Shown piece by piece: positions 1 to 9,936 of a stretch of DNA of 64,000 nucleotides (positions within the stretch are counted from its first letter, which is position 1; each line of letters opens with the position of its first letter). Source of the stretch: Gammaproteobacteria bacterium (GTDB taxonomy: Bacteria; Pseudomonadota; Gammaproteobacteria; Steroidobacterales; GCA-2729495). The stretch spans positions 1,848,992 through 1,912,991 of the forward strand of contig CP054183.1 in the NCBI GenBank assembly GCA_015709695.1. Reading direction: 5' to 3'. The notes beneath the pieces were generated by a model. That model was not told the DNA's origin. It made no database searches and saw only the letters and a program-made list of their open reading frames with translations. Position numbers and translations under genes: made by a program.

Positions 1-3000
1 AAGGCGTGTATCCGTAGCTTGTCGTCCCTCCCGGAAACGGTTCCTGTACTGTCACGAGGTTGCCTTGTGGATTCACCACGAACACTCGGGTACGCCCCTC
101 CGTATCCGTGACCGTCGTGGTCAGTCGGTCGTACATCCAACTAGTCGTTTGCAGGCTGGTGTCCGCCTCACTCACTTGCCGACTCTCGCTCTTTATCCGG
201 CCCACCAGGTCGTAGGTCCGCGTGAGGCCGTAATACATGCCGTCGACCACCCGGTACGGTACGGTCTCGTAAACGAGACGACCCATATCGTCATAGATGA
301 GGATCTGCCGCGCCTGCCCGGATCCACTCGCCAGCAGGTTCGCCTTACCCACCACCCGCCCGTAGGCGTCCCGGTATGACTCCGACCAGAACCCGTCCGT
401 GCGGGTCTCGCGGATCTTGTAGACGGCATTGGACGGCCAGCACCCTGAGCACGCCGTGTACGTGATCGTGGAGCTGCCCGCCGGCCGCGTCTCCGTGATC
501 AGCCGCCCGAAGTCATCGTACGCCCAGCCCGTCGACTGCCCCTGCACGTTCGTCCGCCCGCTCTCCAGGCCAAGGGCGTTGTTCCAGGCGTGGCCCACCG
601 CGTGGGCCACCCCACCCACCTGGATCGTCTCGCTCGTCGGGCGGATGTTCGCCGTATCGGTGTATTGCACCGTCACCTGGCGGCTCGGGGTGGCCGCTCC
701 AGCCACATCCTGCATCATCGTCTGCAGACGCCCGAGGCTGTCATACGCGTAGGTGGTCTGCAGCTGCTTGGCCGTCGTCGTCCCCACCGTCTCCGTCCAG
801 GGGCGGCAGTTGCTGTAATAGCTGAAGGCCACCTGGCGTGCCGGCGGCGTCGTCACCCCGTCGCTCTTCGTCACACTGACCGTCGCCGGCAACCCCAGGC
901 ACCAGGCCGATACCCCGTTGTAGAATGTTCGGTCCGTCGTGCTGCTCAGGGTCGTCACACTCTGCGGCGAGGTGGTGGCCACCTCCTCGTGGCCGGGTGC
1001 CCCGTGGGTGTAGTTCCACGGGTAGCCGGACACGTTGGTCTTGTGCGTCACCGTGCGCGCCAGCTGCCCGTTGTGCGCCCCGCCGCTGTCCACCTCGTAG
1101 CTCTCCGTCACCTCCTGGTCCAGGTGCACGAAGTGGTACTGGTGGGCGCTGCCAGCGCCGTGATTACTGTCGGCCACCCCCGCCGGTACCGGCGTCTGCT
1201 CCGTCCACGTCGGGTCGTAGACCGATACCTTGTTGGCGCCGTTCCACACCGTCACCTTCTCCGGCCGGCCGATGAACGGGAAGCCCTGCTTGTACAGCGT
1301 CTCGGTCACCACACTGTTGCGCGAGTCGGTCTCCTTCACCGACTCGAAGCCGAGGTAGCCCCGGCCCGTGCCGTCCACCTTCGCGTTCCAATAGGCGTAA
1401 TGCGTCAGGAACGTCCCCGTCCCGACCCCGGTGGTCTCCTCCGTCTGGCTCACCACATACGTCGCCCCGCCGCGTACCAGCCGCGTCGTCGGCGGATTCA
1501 CCGTCGCGTTCGCCGTATAGCCCTCACCGGTCCCCGCGTTGTACGCCCAGTTCGTCAGCGCGTGATACGTCGGCTTGAATGTGCCACCCAAACCGTCGGT
1601 GACGCTTGCTAGCAGGTCAGCACGATTCCCGTTCCGGATTCGATGGCGCCATTTGGAACCGTTGTGCATGATCACATCGGCATAGCCATCACCAGTTGTG
1701 TCCGCAATCATCAATGTCGTCACCACGGCCGGGCTATCACCACCCACTCCAATAGATATCGACTCAAAACCATCACCATTCGAACGCCGGATGCACCACT
1801 GGGATCCGCATGCATAGAGCAAATCCTCTCGGCCGTCGCCATCGTAATCAATCGCAGCCATTGAGGCTGCGGGTGCACTGATACTCGCCCACTCAGTGTG
1901 GCCTTTGCCAATACTCAGGGTGTAGCGCCATGTGAAGCAGCCAGCACCACACGTTCCTGACATATACATGAAATCCGTTAGACCATCGCCGTTGATATCA
2001 AGCGGTAGAAATCCACCCCCCGGCCCGGCTTCGACAATAAACATGACCTGAAGGTCATCTCGCGCACTTGGTATCGCCTCCAGGTTCCAAAATGACCGAG
2101 ACACCTCAAATCGTGTAATCGTCCTACTGACCGGCGGTGGAATGTACGTGCTGAGCGTTCGAATCAAATCCGTCCTGCCGTCTCCATCAAAGTCAATTCC
2201 ACCACGTCTTCCCCTGGATGACACATAACTACCTTCTTCGCCAATCAAGCCAGTCTCCTGCTCGCCACCGAATTCCAAGCCTGCATTAATTCGGAGTTTA
2301 TCCGCGTACACCATATCGGACAGGCCGTCACCGTTCACGTCTATCAGAGCGAAACTCCAAGTTGCTGATGCTGATATGTTGGTATTGCAGTCACCACTGC
2401 TGCAGCCAGCTCCGCTGCCGAGATAGACATGCCAGTTTCCATCAGCACCGACCGCCATGAGGTCTGCAAGTCCATCGCCGTCGAATTCGAGCGTATGCCC
2501 AATTAGCTGACCATAGACTGGCCTCGCCAAGTCAATATCAACCGAGAATACGCCGCTTTCTGGATCCGACTTGTAGACATGCCAAGAGCCGGCCACCGGG
2601 ATAAATAGATCGATCGTGCCATTCCCATCGTAGTCACCGTAGGCAGCCCTATCGGCAGGCAGCCCCGGCCCATCTTGTGCGACCGCCAAGCCAACGGCGC
2701 CGTCCTGCCAATCAATTGCTGTAAGGGGCAAACAGTCATTTCCCATCCTGTTGCACTGCTGGATGCTCAGGAGGCGGCTCTTACCGGTGCTGCCGGAGGT
2801 ATAGTTCAGTGTGTAACGGTGGACAGTGCTGCCGCTGAACGAGTAATCGATGTAATGCAGCCGCCGCGTGGCCTGCCACTGCGAGCCCCACACGTAACCC
2901 CCACGCACCGCCCCGGGGAGCACCGTGTTCAGGTCGTCATAGGTAAACTGGATCTTGTACGGTGCGGTGCCGCCGTTGCTCGTCCAAGTCACGTTATCCG

Positions 3001-3670
3001 GTACGTACTCCCCGGTTACCGGCGAGGTGTAGGTGAAGCTGATCTGGTTGCCGAACTTGTCCTGGATCGTATTGAGCGCCCAGACCCGCACCTCCGTGGT
3101 ATTCGGCGCCGTGATCCGCGAGTCCGTGTCGCTGCCGTAGAGGTAGGTCAGACCGTTCGGCAAGCTCACCTGAAAATAGGACGGCCCGGTCCCCTGCGTG
3201 CCAACCGATACCACCTTCTGGTACCAATGCACCTCGGCGCGGTATTCCATGTTATTCGCGCCATACGTACCGCTGGCGATCTGCACGAGCGGTGCGCCAT
3301 CCAGACAGAAGCGGTCCGTCGCACTGTAGGTCACCCCGCCGGCAGCGGACCCGTCCAACGGCTTCGTCCGCGGGCAGCGATGGATCTTGGAGAACCCCGA
3401 CAGCGTCCAGCCGACACCGGCCAGACCATCTCCAGACTGGCTGTCGTAGACCAGCCCGATGTCCGGCTTCAGACCGTTCACCCCGGCCGCCACATCGATC
3501 GGTATCGTGTACGTCGCCGAACCCATCGGGGTTACGTCGCCGCTGCCACCTATGCGGCCGACCGCCGCCTGCGCACCAGCGGGCAGAGCCGCTACCACCA
3601 TGAACGCTGCGGCCAGCAGCCACAGCGACCGGACTGCCCACACCAGGCGATGGATCGCGCGGACGTTCAT
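1..3670 (-). CDS. SpvB/FG-GAP/RHS-repeat secreted protein, C-terminus outside window
   Basis: One frame is open from an ATG at 3670 to the left edge, giving at least 1223 residues. A signal peptide (residues 1-35, hydrophobic stretch ending in AQA) is followed by a SpvB/TcdB-type N-terminal domain (GRIGGSGDVTPMGSATYTIP, then GLKPDIGLVYDSQSGDG). A beta-propeller region follows with seven DxDGDGxxD FG-GAP calcium loops at about residues 345, 396, 445, 490, 555, 605 and 655. RHS/YD repeats come next (YAYDSLGRL near 971, WAYDDFGRL near 1049, YDDMGRLVYE near 1126). In this family the shell encloses a variable C-terminal toxin or effector, which would lie off the left edge. The middle third (about 1600-2750) is visibly more AT-rich than the RHS part, suggesting a mosaic origin. 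The family call is strong; the function is unknown. Confidence 0.9.
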   Translation of the reverse strand, partial: MNVRAIHRLVWAVRSLWLLAAAFMVVAALPAGAQAAVGRIGGSGDVTPMGSATYTIPIDVAAGVNGLKPDIGLVYDSQSGDGLAGVGWTLSGFSKIHRCPRTKPLDGSAAGGVTYSATDRFCLDGAPLVQIASGTYGANNMEYRAEVHWYQKVVSVGTQGTGPSYFQVSLPNGLTYLYGSDTDSRITAPNTTEVRVWALNTIQDKFGNQISFTYTSPVTGEYVPDNVTWTSNGGTAPYKIQFTYDDLNTVLPGAVRGGYVWGSQWQATRRLHYIDYSFSGSTVHRYTLNYTSGSTGKSRLLSIQQCNRMGNDCLPLTAIDWQDGAVGLAVAQDGPGLPADRAAYGDYDGNGTIDLFIPVAGSWHVYKSDPESGVFSVDIDLARPVYGQLIGHTLEFDGDGLADLMAVGADGNWHVYLGSGAGCSSGDCNTNISASATWSFALIDVNGDGLSDMVYADKLRINAGLEFGGEQETGLIGEEGSYVSSRGRRGGIDFDGDGRTDLIRTLSTYIPPPVSRTITRFEVSRSFWNLEAIPSARDDLQVMFIVEAGPGGGFLPLDINGDGLTDFMYMSGTCGAGCFTWRYTLSIGKGHTEWASISAPAASMAAIDYDGDGREDLLYACGSQWCIRRSNGDGFESISIGVGGDSPAVVTTLMIADTTGDGYADVIMHNGSKWRHRIRNGNRADLLASVTDGLGGTFKPTYHALTNWAYNAGTGEGYTANATVNPPTTRLVRGGATYVVSQTEETTGVGTGTFLTHYAYWNAKVDGTGRGYLGFESVKETDSRNSVVTETLYKQGFPFIGRPEKVTVWNGANKVSVYDPTWTEQTPVPAGVADSNHGAGSAHQYHFVHLDQEVTESYEVDSGGAHNGQLARTVTHKTNVSGYPWNYTHGAPGHEEVATTSPQSVTTLSSTTDRTFYNGVSAWCLGLPATVSVTKSDGVTTPPARQVAFSYYSNCRPWTETVGTTTAKQLQTTYAYDSLGRLQTMMQDVAGAATPSRQVTVQYTDTANIRPTSETIQVGGVAHAVGHAWNNALGLESGRTNVQGQSTGWAYDDFGRLITETRPAGSSTITYTACSGCWPSNAVYKIRETRTDGFWSESYRDAYGRVVGKANLLASGSGQARQILIYDDMGRLVYETVPYRVVDGMYYGLTRTYDLVGRIKSESRQVSEADTSLQTTSWMYDRLTTTVTDTEGRTRVFVVNPQGNLVTVQEPFPGGTTSYGYTP

Positions 3671-3834
3671 CAGCCTCACTCCTCACCACCCGGTCGGGTG
3701 ACTGACTGTCGAGTCCGGAGCGCGCGTCCCGCGCTGCAGATAGCGTTCGGAATCCTTCCCCTGCGCCGCTCTAATTACTCGACCTCTGCATCCCCTGTCA
3801 ACGCTTCTCAATCAGCCACCCAGGCAACTTCCCC

Positions 3835-3889
3835 TACGCCTCCTCTCACGTTTCAACTTGGTCACTTTTGCCTCACACATTTGGGTGAA
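3835..3889. repeat. Intergenic repeat, copy 1
   Basis: About 55 bases that reappear at 12175-12227 with roughly ten differences. It lies between the divergent SpvB/RHS gene and the GspC-like gene. The palindrome here (3872-3889, CTCACACATTTGGGTGAA) is imperfect compared with copy 2. Confidence 0.75.
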
Positions 3890-3945
3890 GCCAATGGGCT
3901 GAACTTCCCTCTCTCCACGTCCTGCGTTACGATGACAGGCAAATC

Positions 3946-4992
3946 GTGATTGCCAGCCACAGACGCGCGCGCATCATGACACCACTCACCACGCCCCATG
4001 CAGAAGCAGCCGACCGTGGTGCCATAGTCTGTCTTGCGAACTACTACACCCTTATCGCAACCGCAATTCGAGCCCGTCTCGACGCCACTGGACTAGCCTG
4101 GCGGCGCATGTCGGAGTTGGAACGAACCCTGTGGCTCAATCGCAAGGCCGCCTCGGCGGTCACGCTCCTGCTGGTACCGGCTGTGGCACTGGTCACCATC
4201 CGCTTGGCGCACTCATTCGCTGATGAGGAAACGGTTCACTGGACGCCACCGTCGAGCCCATATGATGCGGCCCGAGTCCCTGGCGCTTCGGACTACAAGG
4301 CCATCTGGTCCTCACACCTGTTCGGCACCCCGGCACCTCGCGTCAATGCACCTGCCGATGTCATTGAAGCACCGCTAACGACGCTGTCGTTCAGCCTGCA
4401 TGGCGTGGTGGCGAGCACCGATGCCCGCTTCTCACATGCCCTCATCGCAGACGGCTCCGGCCGAGAAGGAATCTATTTTCTCGAGAGCGATATTTCTCAG
4501 GGTATCAAACTGGCGGCCATCTATACCGACAGGGTGATTCTGAATCACGCGGGCCAGTATGAAACATTGCGGCTGCCAGAGTACGGCGATTCCCGGCGTA
4601 CTGCTGATCGCCTCGCAGGCGCACCCACAGCCACGGACCCGGAGGAATTATCCGGAGGAGGCCACCCGGAACAGACAGCTCCATCTCCGCCCCGCCTCGC
4701 CGACATCATGACGTCCCGACCGCATGTCACGGGCGGGCGATTCTCGGGACTCGAAGTGTATCCGGGTGAACGCGGCGAGGACTTTTCCAGGCTTGGACTC
4801 AAGCCTGGAGATATCATTACGGAGATCGATGGCCGCAAGCTTACGGCATCGGATCCCACCGCTCCATTTCAGAGCCTCGCCGCAGAAACGTCGCTTACCT
4901 TCACCATCGACCGGCGTGGGCAGACGCTCAAACTCAGGATCGACGATGACCGGCCTGCCAATATGGAGATTAACAGGGTGATGCAGAACTGA
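3946..4992 (+). CDS. GspC-like type II secretion inner-membrane protein with PDZ domain (orphan)
   Basis: 348 residues from a GTG start; an ATG at 3976 is an alternative, and neither has a clear ribosome site. A cytoplasmic segment is followed by one membrane helix (about 65-85), a SSHLFG motif near 126 and a homology region typical of GspC (LHGVVAS, then VILNHAGQYETLRLPE). A C-terminal PDZ domain (about 260-340) has YPGERGEDFSRLGLKPGDII. GspC links the outer-membrane secretin to the inner-membrane T2SS platform. No other gsp gene is in the window, so it may serve a T2SS elsewhere or the neighbouring secreted RHS protein. The last codons come from an insertion sequence: bases from 4974 are IS DNA. 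Removing the IS and one TTAA copy gives a natural end KPRT and stop at 6277-6279, so the insertion only swaps the final few residues. Confidence 0.8.
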   Translation: MIASHRRARIMTPLTTPHAEAADRGAIVCLANYYTLIATAIRARLDATGLAWRRMSELERTLWLNRKAASAVTLLLVPAVALVTIRLAHSFADEETVHWTPPSSPYDAARVPGASDYKAIWSSHLFGTPAPRVNAPADVIEAPLTTLSFSLHGVVASTDARFSHALIADGSGREGIYFLESDISQGIKLAAIYTDRVILNHAGQYETLRLPEYGDSRRTADRLAGAPTATDPEELSGGGHPEQTAPSPPRLADIMTSRPHVTGGRFSGLEVYPGERGEDFSRLGLKPGDIITEIDGRKLTASDPTAPFQSLAAETSLTFTIDRRGQTLKLRIDDDRPANMEINRVMQN

Positions 4993-6259
4993 CGGATTCG
5001 AAGCGGTTGTCATCGATTCGCATGGTTACCTCAGCAGGACTCGCCGTTGTTCCCGGCGCTGGTCGTTCATGCCGCCCGGTCGGGCCGCTGTTCCTACGTC
5101 ACCAGCGGCGCCAGCCGCGCCATCCTGAGCAGGTTGTAGGCGCTGGCTGCGAGGTAGGCGTACAACTGGTTGCGCTCGATGCCGACGAAGCGACTCTTAC
5201 GCAGCCCGCCGACGGTCTTCAGCCAGCCGAAGATCTCTTCGATGCGTTTTCGCTGCCGCTGACTGAGCCGGTAGCTCGCATGCCGGGTGGTGCGGGCATC
5301 GAGGCCCGGCGTGCGGCGGCTCTCGATGCGGGCGATGTGCGGGCGGATGCCTTTCTCCCGCAGGTGCGCGACGAACGCCTTATTGCAGTAGCCCTTGTCG
5401 GCACCGAGCGTGTCGATCGGCACGCGCTTGCGCCGCTGGCGGGCCAGCTGTTGTGCGGCCGCCACCGGCTCGGCGAGCCGGGCATCGGTGATCTGCAGAT
5501 CGGCACACAGCCCGTGACGGTTATCCATGAGGGCATGGCCGGCGAAGCTGAGCTTGGCCGGCTGGCCCCAGCCCCGGCGCATGAGCTTGGCCTCCGGGTC
5601 GGTGCTGCTCTCGTGGGTGGCGTTGGTGCGCCGTTCCCCCTTGAAGTCCACCATGCCGGTGCCGTCGCCGCCGTCCTTCGGCGGCGGGCCGCCCTTCTTC
5701 CTGAAGCTCTTCAGGCTGGCCCAGGACTCGATCAGCGTGGAGTCCACCGTGAAGTGCTCGGAGCCGAGCAGCTGTTGCCCCCGGGCGAGCTTCAGCACCT
5801 GCTCGAAGAAGCGCCGGGCAATATCGGTCGCCACCAGCCGTTCGCGCAGCCGCGAGAAGTTCGACTGGTCGAGCCCGGGGTCGTCCAGGCTCAAATCGAG
5901 GAACCAGCGGTACAGCAGGTTGTAGTCGAGCTGCTCGCAGAACGCCCGGTCCGAGCGCACCGAGTACAGCGCGATCAGCAGCTGCCCCTTCAGCAGCCGC
6001 TCCGGGGCGATCGAGGGGCGGCCGGTCGAGCCGTACAGCTCGTCAAGCTCCCCGCTGATCGCTGCCAGCGCCTGATCGGCGTATGCCTTGATCGAGCGCA
6101 GCGGGTGATCTGCCGGAATCCGGCGTTCCGGCGACACGTAGGAAAACAGACCGGACTGGGGGCTGACTTCGCCGCGCATCGTTCGCGCTCCGACAGATAT
6201 GCTGGCCCGATTATTACCCGCTGTGAACGACGTCGCGAGCGGTGTTTTGCATCACCCTG
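4974..6259 (-). mobile_element. Complete insertion sequence with TTAA target duplication (IS5/IS1182-like)
   Basis: The left end CAGGGTGATGCAGAAC (4974-4989) and right end GTTTTGCATCACCCTG (6244-6259) are inverted repeats matching at 15 of 16 positions. TTAA flanks the element at 4970-4973 and 6260-6263 as a target duplication. Total length is 1286 bp with one transposase gene on the minus strand. A 4-bp palindromic duplication fits the IS1182 group; the family assignment is from memory of the families, while the ends are seen directly. Confidence 0.9.
5094..6179 (-). CDS. IS5/IS1182-type DDE transposase
   Basis: 361 residues, intact. An N-terminal DUF772-type region (LFSYVSPERRIPADHPLRSI; GRPSIAPERLLKGQLL) precedes a DDE catalytic domain. 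Likely catalytic residues are D in FTVDSTLIE (about 143), D in LGADKGYCNKA (about 260) and E in IEEIFGWLK (about 327). It sits inside the inverted repeats at 4974-6259, 85 bp from the right end. All signature residues are present and no frame break is seen, so the element may be active. Confidence 0.95.
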   Translation of the reverse strand: MRGEVSPQSGLFSYVSPERRIPADHPLRSIKAYADQALAAISGELDELYGSTGRPSIAPERLLKGQLLIALYSVRSDRAFCEQLDYNLLYRWFLDLSLDDPGLDQSNFSRLRERLVATDIARRFFEQVLKLARGQQLLGSEHFTVDSTLIESWASLKSFRKKGGPPPKDGGDGTGMVDFKGERRTNATHESSTDPEAKLMRRGWGQPAKLSFAGHALMDNRHGLCADLQITDARLAEPVAAAQQLARQRRKRVPIDTLGADKGYCNKAFVAHLREKGIRPHIARIESRRTPGLDARTTRHASYRLSQRQRKRIEEIFGWLKTVGGLRKSRFVGIERNQLYAYLAASAYNLLRMARLAPLVT

Positions 6260-6302
6260 TTAACAAACCGCGAACGTGAGTCCGTACCATCGGACTCCTG
6301 GC

Positions 6303-7337
6303 CTAATTCAGCCCAGATCGGTGAAGCTCCATGTACCCGCCGAGCCACGAGTCATCCTGGCCCGCGGGCGCCTGGAGATTCGGCGGACCAACCCCAATGC
6401 GATACTCCTGCGTCCAGAAGCCCTGAATAGACGTCACACGGCTTTCACTGTCGGTGGTCACCCGGAGCAGCAGGTTATCCAGTCCCGGATTCTCTCCGGC
6501 TCCCCAGATGCTGATGCCCTTCGTACACTCTCCACCGCCCGTGTTGTCATGGCATTGGTAGCCAGAAAACTCCGCGGTCGTGACGGCGCCAACATTGCCT
6601 CCCAATGCCGGGCTGCGCCCGACAGGCAATTCTCCCGGACTCTGCCAGGTGCCTTCACCCCACTTCCCATCGGTAGTCAGCGCCGCTTCGGCGCTCGGGT
6701 AACAGTCGCCCGGGTCCTTCGTACGACAAATCCTCTTTGGATATCCCCTCGATCCAATAACGTAGTCGAAACCACCTGAGTCGTTCCTCGTCGCGCTCGT
6801 GACCCGGGTGGCAGCCAGCCGGTGAGTCATGGTGCGCCACTCTTCAACCGCCCTCAGCACTTTCGTGGCGGCACCAACCCTTGTTGCCACGCTTCGGACC
6901 GCGGGACCGACTTCGAAGACTGCCGATATCACTGCCTTTCCCGGCGCGCCCGGAGGTCCTGGATCGACGGTAACCACTCCGCTGACCACGGGCGCAATCC
7001 GGCCATCGGCCGGCGATGGCACGTGTGAAATAAGCGCCTCGGGGCTCCCCAGCGCATAGTAGACCGTATTCACCGTAGGCCCGACCCAGGGAATGGCCTG
7101 GCCGCCCAATTCGCCATGAGCATGCTCGTAGGAACAATCCACCTTGTACCAGAACAATGAGATGTGGATGCAGCCGTTCTCCTGACTGCGATTGAAGGTT
7201 CCCTCCACCGGCGTCTCGACGACCGCAGCAAACGCGGGATTCCCCGCCGTTGAAGCAAACAGCACGACAACGACTGCAAGATTACGCGCACCCCATACCA
7301 CCCTCGGCACGCACGCCAAACCGAGCATGTCAGCCAT
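6303..7337 (-). CDS. Secreted protein of unknown function
   Basis: 344 residues starting with ATG at 7337, which overlaps the stop of the GH3 gene by 8 bp. That overlap and a signal peptide (about residues 14-37, ending NPAFA) make this a better start than the longer reading to 7400. The mature part has several cysteines (NGCIHISLFWYKVDCSYE, RICRTKDPGDCYPS, YQCHDNTGGGECTKG), suggesting disulfides and periplasmic or extracellular folding. I recognise no domain. Translational coupling to GH3 suggests a shared task. Before the IS insertion it would have been convergent with the GspC-like gene, 23 bp from its stop. Confidence 0.75.
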   Translation of the reverse strand: MADMLGLACVPRVVWGARNLAVVVVLFASTAGNPAFAAVVETPVEGTFNRSQENGCIHISLFWYKVDCSYEHAHGELGGQAIPWVGPTVNTVYYALGSPEALISHVPSPADGRIAPVVSGVVTVDPGPPGAPGKAVISAVFEVGPAVRSVATRVGAATKVLRAVEEWRTMTHRLAATRVTSATRNDSGGFDYVIGSRGYPKRICRTKDPGDCYPSAEAALTTDGKWGEGTWQSPGELPVGRSPALGGNVGAVTTAEFSGYQCHDNTGGGECTKGISIWGAGENPGLDNLLLRVTTDSESRVTSIQGFWTQEYRIGVGPPNLQAPAGQDDSWLGGYMELHRSGLN

Positions 7338-9084
7338 CCCCGACTTCCACCACGACGCAGGATTCAAGCAGATCCCGCTGCTCGTCACCCAAGACCGCAC
7401 GAGGAACCTTGACCGGCGCGCCCGGCACGCTCCCTTCCTTTTTCGCCTGCAGTTGCAGAAGCTCGGAAAACGTACCGCTCCTGACGATCTTCACTTTCGG
7501 CTCGACAAGGCGCTCCACCGATCGGCCCATCAAGTCGTAGTATGGGTTGACTTCCTTCAGGTTGCGGTCCAGATGTACCGACAGCTCCCTTATATCGTCC
7601 ACCTGTGGCAATGCCCCTTCCAATTCGATGTAGAAGGTGTACTCACCCTGGCCGAGCGGCGTGATGGTGCCCATCACGGAGTAGTCACGCACGCCTGAAC
7701 CCGCAGGACGCCATGCACCCAGCGCCTCTTCGACAGCACGCGCCGTCTGATGCTCCGTGACCTTTTCGCCGACGAGGTTGATCATCGTGCCGCGCCGGTA
7801 CAGAAAGTTGAACACCGGCGCCTGCCCCACCCGGTCGACTACGCGGACGATGTCCCCCATCCGGTACCGGTAGAGACCCGCGCAACTGGTCTGCACGAGT
7901 TCGTATTCGTGTCCCAACTGGACATCCGCCAGGTCGACCGTCCTCGGTACGGCCGCATCGAGCCCTTCGAGCGGCAGGAACTCGAAGAATGCATTCCCCA
8001 CGGCGAGGGCATAGTCATTGCGGCCGTCCAGCTTGAGGTTGATGCCCAGGATCCCCTCGGTAGATGAATGACAGCCTGAATAGAAAAGGATGTCATCGCC
8101 AGCGAGCTGCCGCAGCCGGGGTACGGAAAGCGCAAAGGAACCGGAGGTCACGGTCCTGAAGTACTTCATCCCAGGCCAGAGCCGCCGGGCCATGCCCTCC
8201 ATGCCGTCTGCTAAGACCCGCTCCACCTCGGCAGCGCGTTGCGGGCGAGAGCCGCAGACGCGCAGCACGGCCCCGCGCTCTTCCGCCGTGAGTTTCAGCC
8301 AGGATGGTATGGTCCCGGATCTGAGGTTATCGACCAGCTCGTCCCGATGCTGGTCAAGAAGTCTAAACCATGCCGTCAACTGCGGGGCGAACGGGGTCGA
8401 GATGTACATCGCATCCCGATCGGCAAGACCGAACAGGGCATGCAGATACAGCATTGCTGCTGGATCCTGCACTGCGAACACCGCCTCAGGTGAGGTCCAC
8501 AGCACCGGTATCTGCCGCCGGATTCGCGCCATTCCGGCATTGGGGCCCGAAACGAGGGGCACCTGCAATCCTGGCTCCGCCGGCGCCTGGTAGGTGCCCA
8601 TCAGGCTGATTCCACGCCCCGGGCCTCGCGCTCCTTCGACCCCTCGATCGAGCACCCCCTGCTCCACAAGAGCCACCATGAACACCGTCTTTCCTACTGC
8701 TCGCGCCGAGCGCGGAATGCGCTTCGGCGTACCTGTGGTGCCGGCGCTGCCGACAATGGTTGTAACGGGATCGGCGGTTAGGACATTGGCTTCGCCGCGA
8801 GAGATTCTGGCGACCGGATCAAGGTAATCACAGTACGCCGACAGGGGCACTGCCGCCCGATACGCCGAGACCATGTCCGGACTGGTCAGAATACCGGCAA
8901 AGTCGTGCCGCCGTCCAAACTCGCTCGCTTGATTCCGTTGCAAAATCGACCGCAATTCGCGCAAGTTGATTGCATCGGCGTGCGGCAGACGGCGCTCGAA
9001 CGAGCGGAGCGCCAGCGCGCTGGCGGCATGAAACAGCTTCTTTCGCACGCTCTTCATGGCAAGCAGCGATCCGACTTGGCGCAT
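7330..9084 (-). CDS. GH3-family acyl-adenylating amidosynthetase
   Basis: 584 residues, the usual size for GH3 proteins; an internal ATG at 9057 could be the true start. The three adenylation motifs are visible: phosphate loop SAGTTGTPKRIP (about 113-124), FYSGCHSSTEG (about 334-344) and YRYRMGDIVRV (about 405-415). Plant GH3 enzymes activate carboxylic acids with ATP and join them to amino acids; bacterial members are largely uncharacterised. It follows the SHMT-like pseudogene by 31 bp and overlaps the downstream secreted-protein gene, so it lies in the middle of a minus-strand operon. The substrate cannot be told from sequence. The gene appears intact although its upstream operon partner is broken. 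Confidence 0.9.
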   Translation of the reverse strand: MRQVGSLLAMKSVRKKLFHAASALALRSFERRLPHADAINLRELRSILQRNQASEFGRRHDFAGILTSPDMVSAYRAAVPLSAYCDYLDPVARISRGEANVLTADPVTTIVGSAGTTGTPKRIPRSARAVGKTVFMVALVEQGVLDRGVEGARGPGRGISLMGTYQAPAEPGLQVPLVSGPNAGMARIRRQIPVLWTSPEAVFAVQDPAAMLYLHALFGLADRDAMYISTPFAPQLTAWFRLLDQHRDELVDNLRSGTIPSWLKLTAEERGAVLRVCGSRPQRAAEVERVLADGMEGMARRLWPGMKYFRTVTSGSFALSVPRLRQLAGDDILFYSGCHSSTEGILGINLKLDGRNDYALAVGNAFFEFLPLEGLDAAVPRTVDLADVQLGHEYELVQTSCAGLYRYRMGDIVRVVDRVGQAPVFNFLYRRGTMINLVGEKVTEHQTARAVEEALGAWRPAGSGVRDYSVMGTITPLGQGEYTFYIELEGALPQVDDIRELSVHLDRNLKEVNPYYDLMGRSVERLVEPKVKIVRSGTFSELLQLQAKKEGSVPGAPVKVPRAVLGDEQRDLLESCVVVEVGDG

Positions 9085-9936
9085 TGCCGCCGAGTTGCGG
9101 AAGACACGCGATCCATTATCGCCAAGCCGCCGCAGCCGGGTACGCGGCAGCCTTTTCCCCTATTGCCGCACCCGCCTCCCTCAGAACGAAGGCGCCCGGG
9201 CACTCACCCCCTGTCCGGCATGCAGCCGTTACCGACGGTATGCGGGCTATGCGCCGTGCGAGCTCGGCGAACGTTTCGTTTGGAAGTCCACGTGCAGTCG
9301 CCAACGGCGCACCGAGACGCAACTCGCGGGGTACAGCCATGTCATTGACACTACTGGGCACCCAAGCATAGCTGACGGTGACGCCCACAGTTGCCAGCGC
9401 TTGCTCGGCCTCCGAGGCCGCCAAGCCAAGTCTCCCAACTTCCACAAGCACCACATGCGTATCGGTGCCACCCATGACCGCTGGCAGACCGGCTTCACAC
9501 AGGGTCGCCGCCAAGGTCCTGGCGTTGCCCACGAAAGCTTCTGCGTAGCGCCGAAATGCCGGGCCCGCGCTTTCCATGAAGCAAGCTGCCCTCCCGGCAA
9601 GTAACGCCATATTTTTTGAGATCTGCAGCCCCGGAAACAGGGTCCTATTGACAGCGCTGATCAACTCCCTGCTGAACGCCAAATCGAAATCCTGTCCGCA
9701 CAGCGTCATGTAGGTGCTTGCCGTGGTGGGATGGGAGCAGTTGATGGGCGCGAGATAAGTCCCGGCAGCCACTAGGCTAGCAATGTGGACCATATCCATA
9801 ACCAGCAACGCACCGATTTCGTTTGCCACCCGCCGCAGAGGTGGTTCACGACCAGCACCCGAAAGTCACGACTCATCGCTCGCAGTGCGCTCAACACCGC
9901 CAATTTGGCCATTGGCGGTGACAGGCTGCACGTTAG

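Noticed and set aside
2675-3949. 424-residue plus-strand frame
   Set aside because: It is antisense to the SpvB/RHS gene; arginine-rich and without family motifs.
5007-6263. 418-residue plus-strand frame
   Set aside because: Antisense shadow of the IS transposase.
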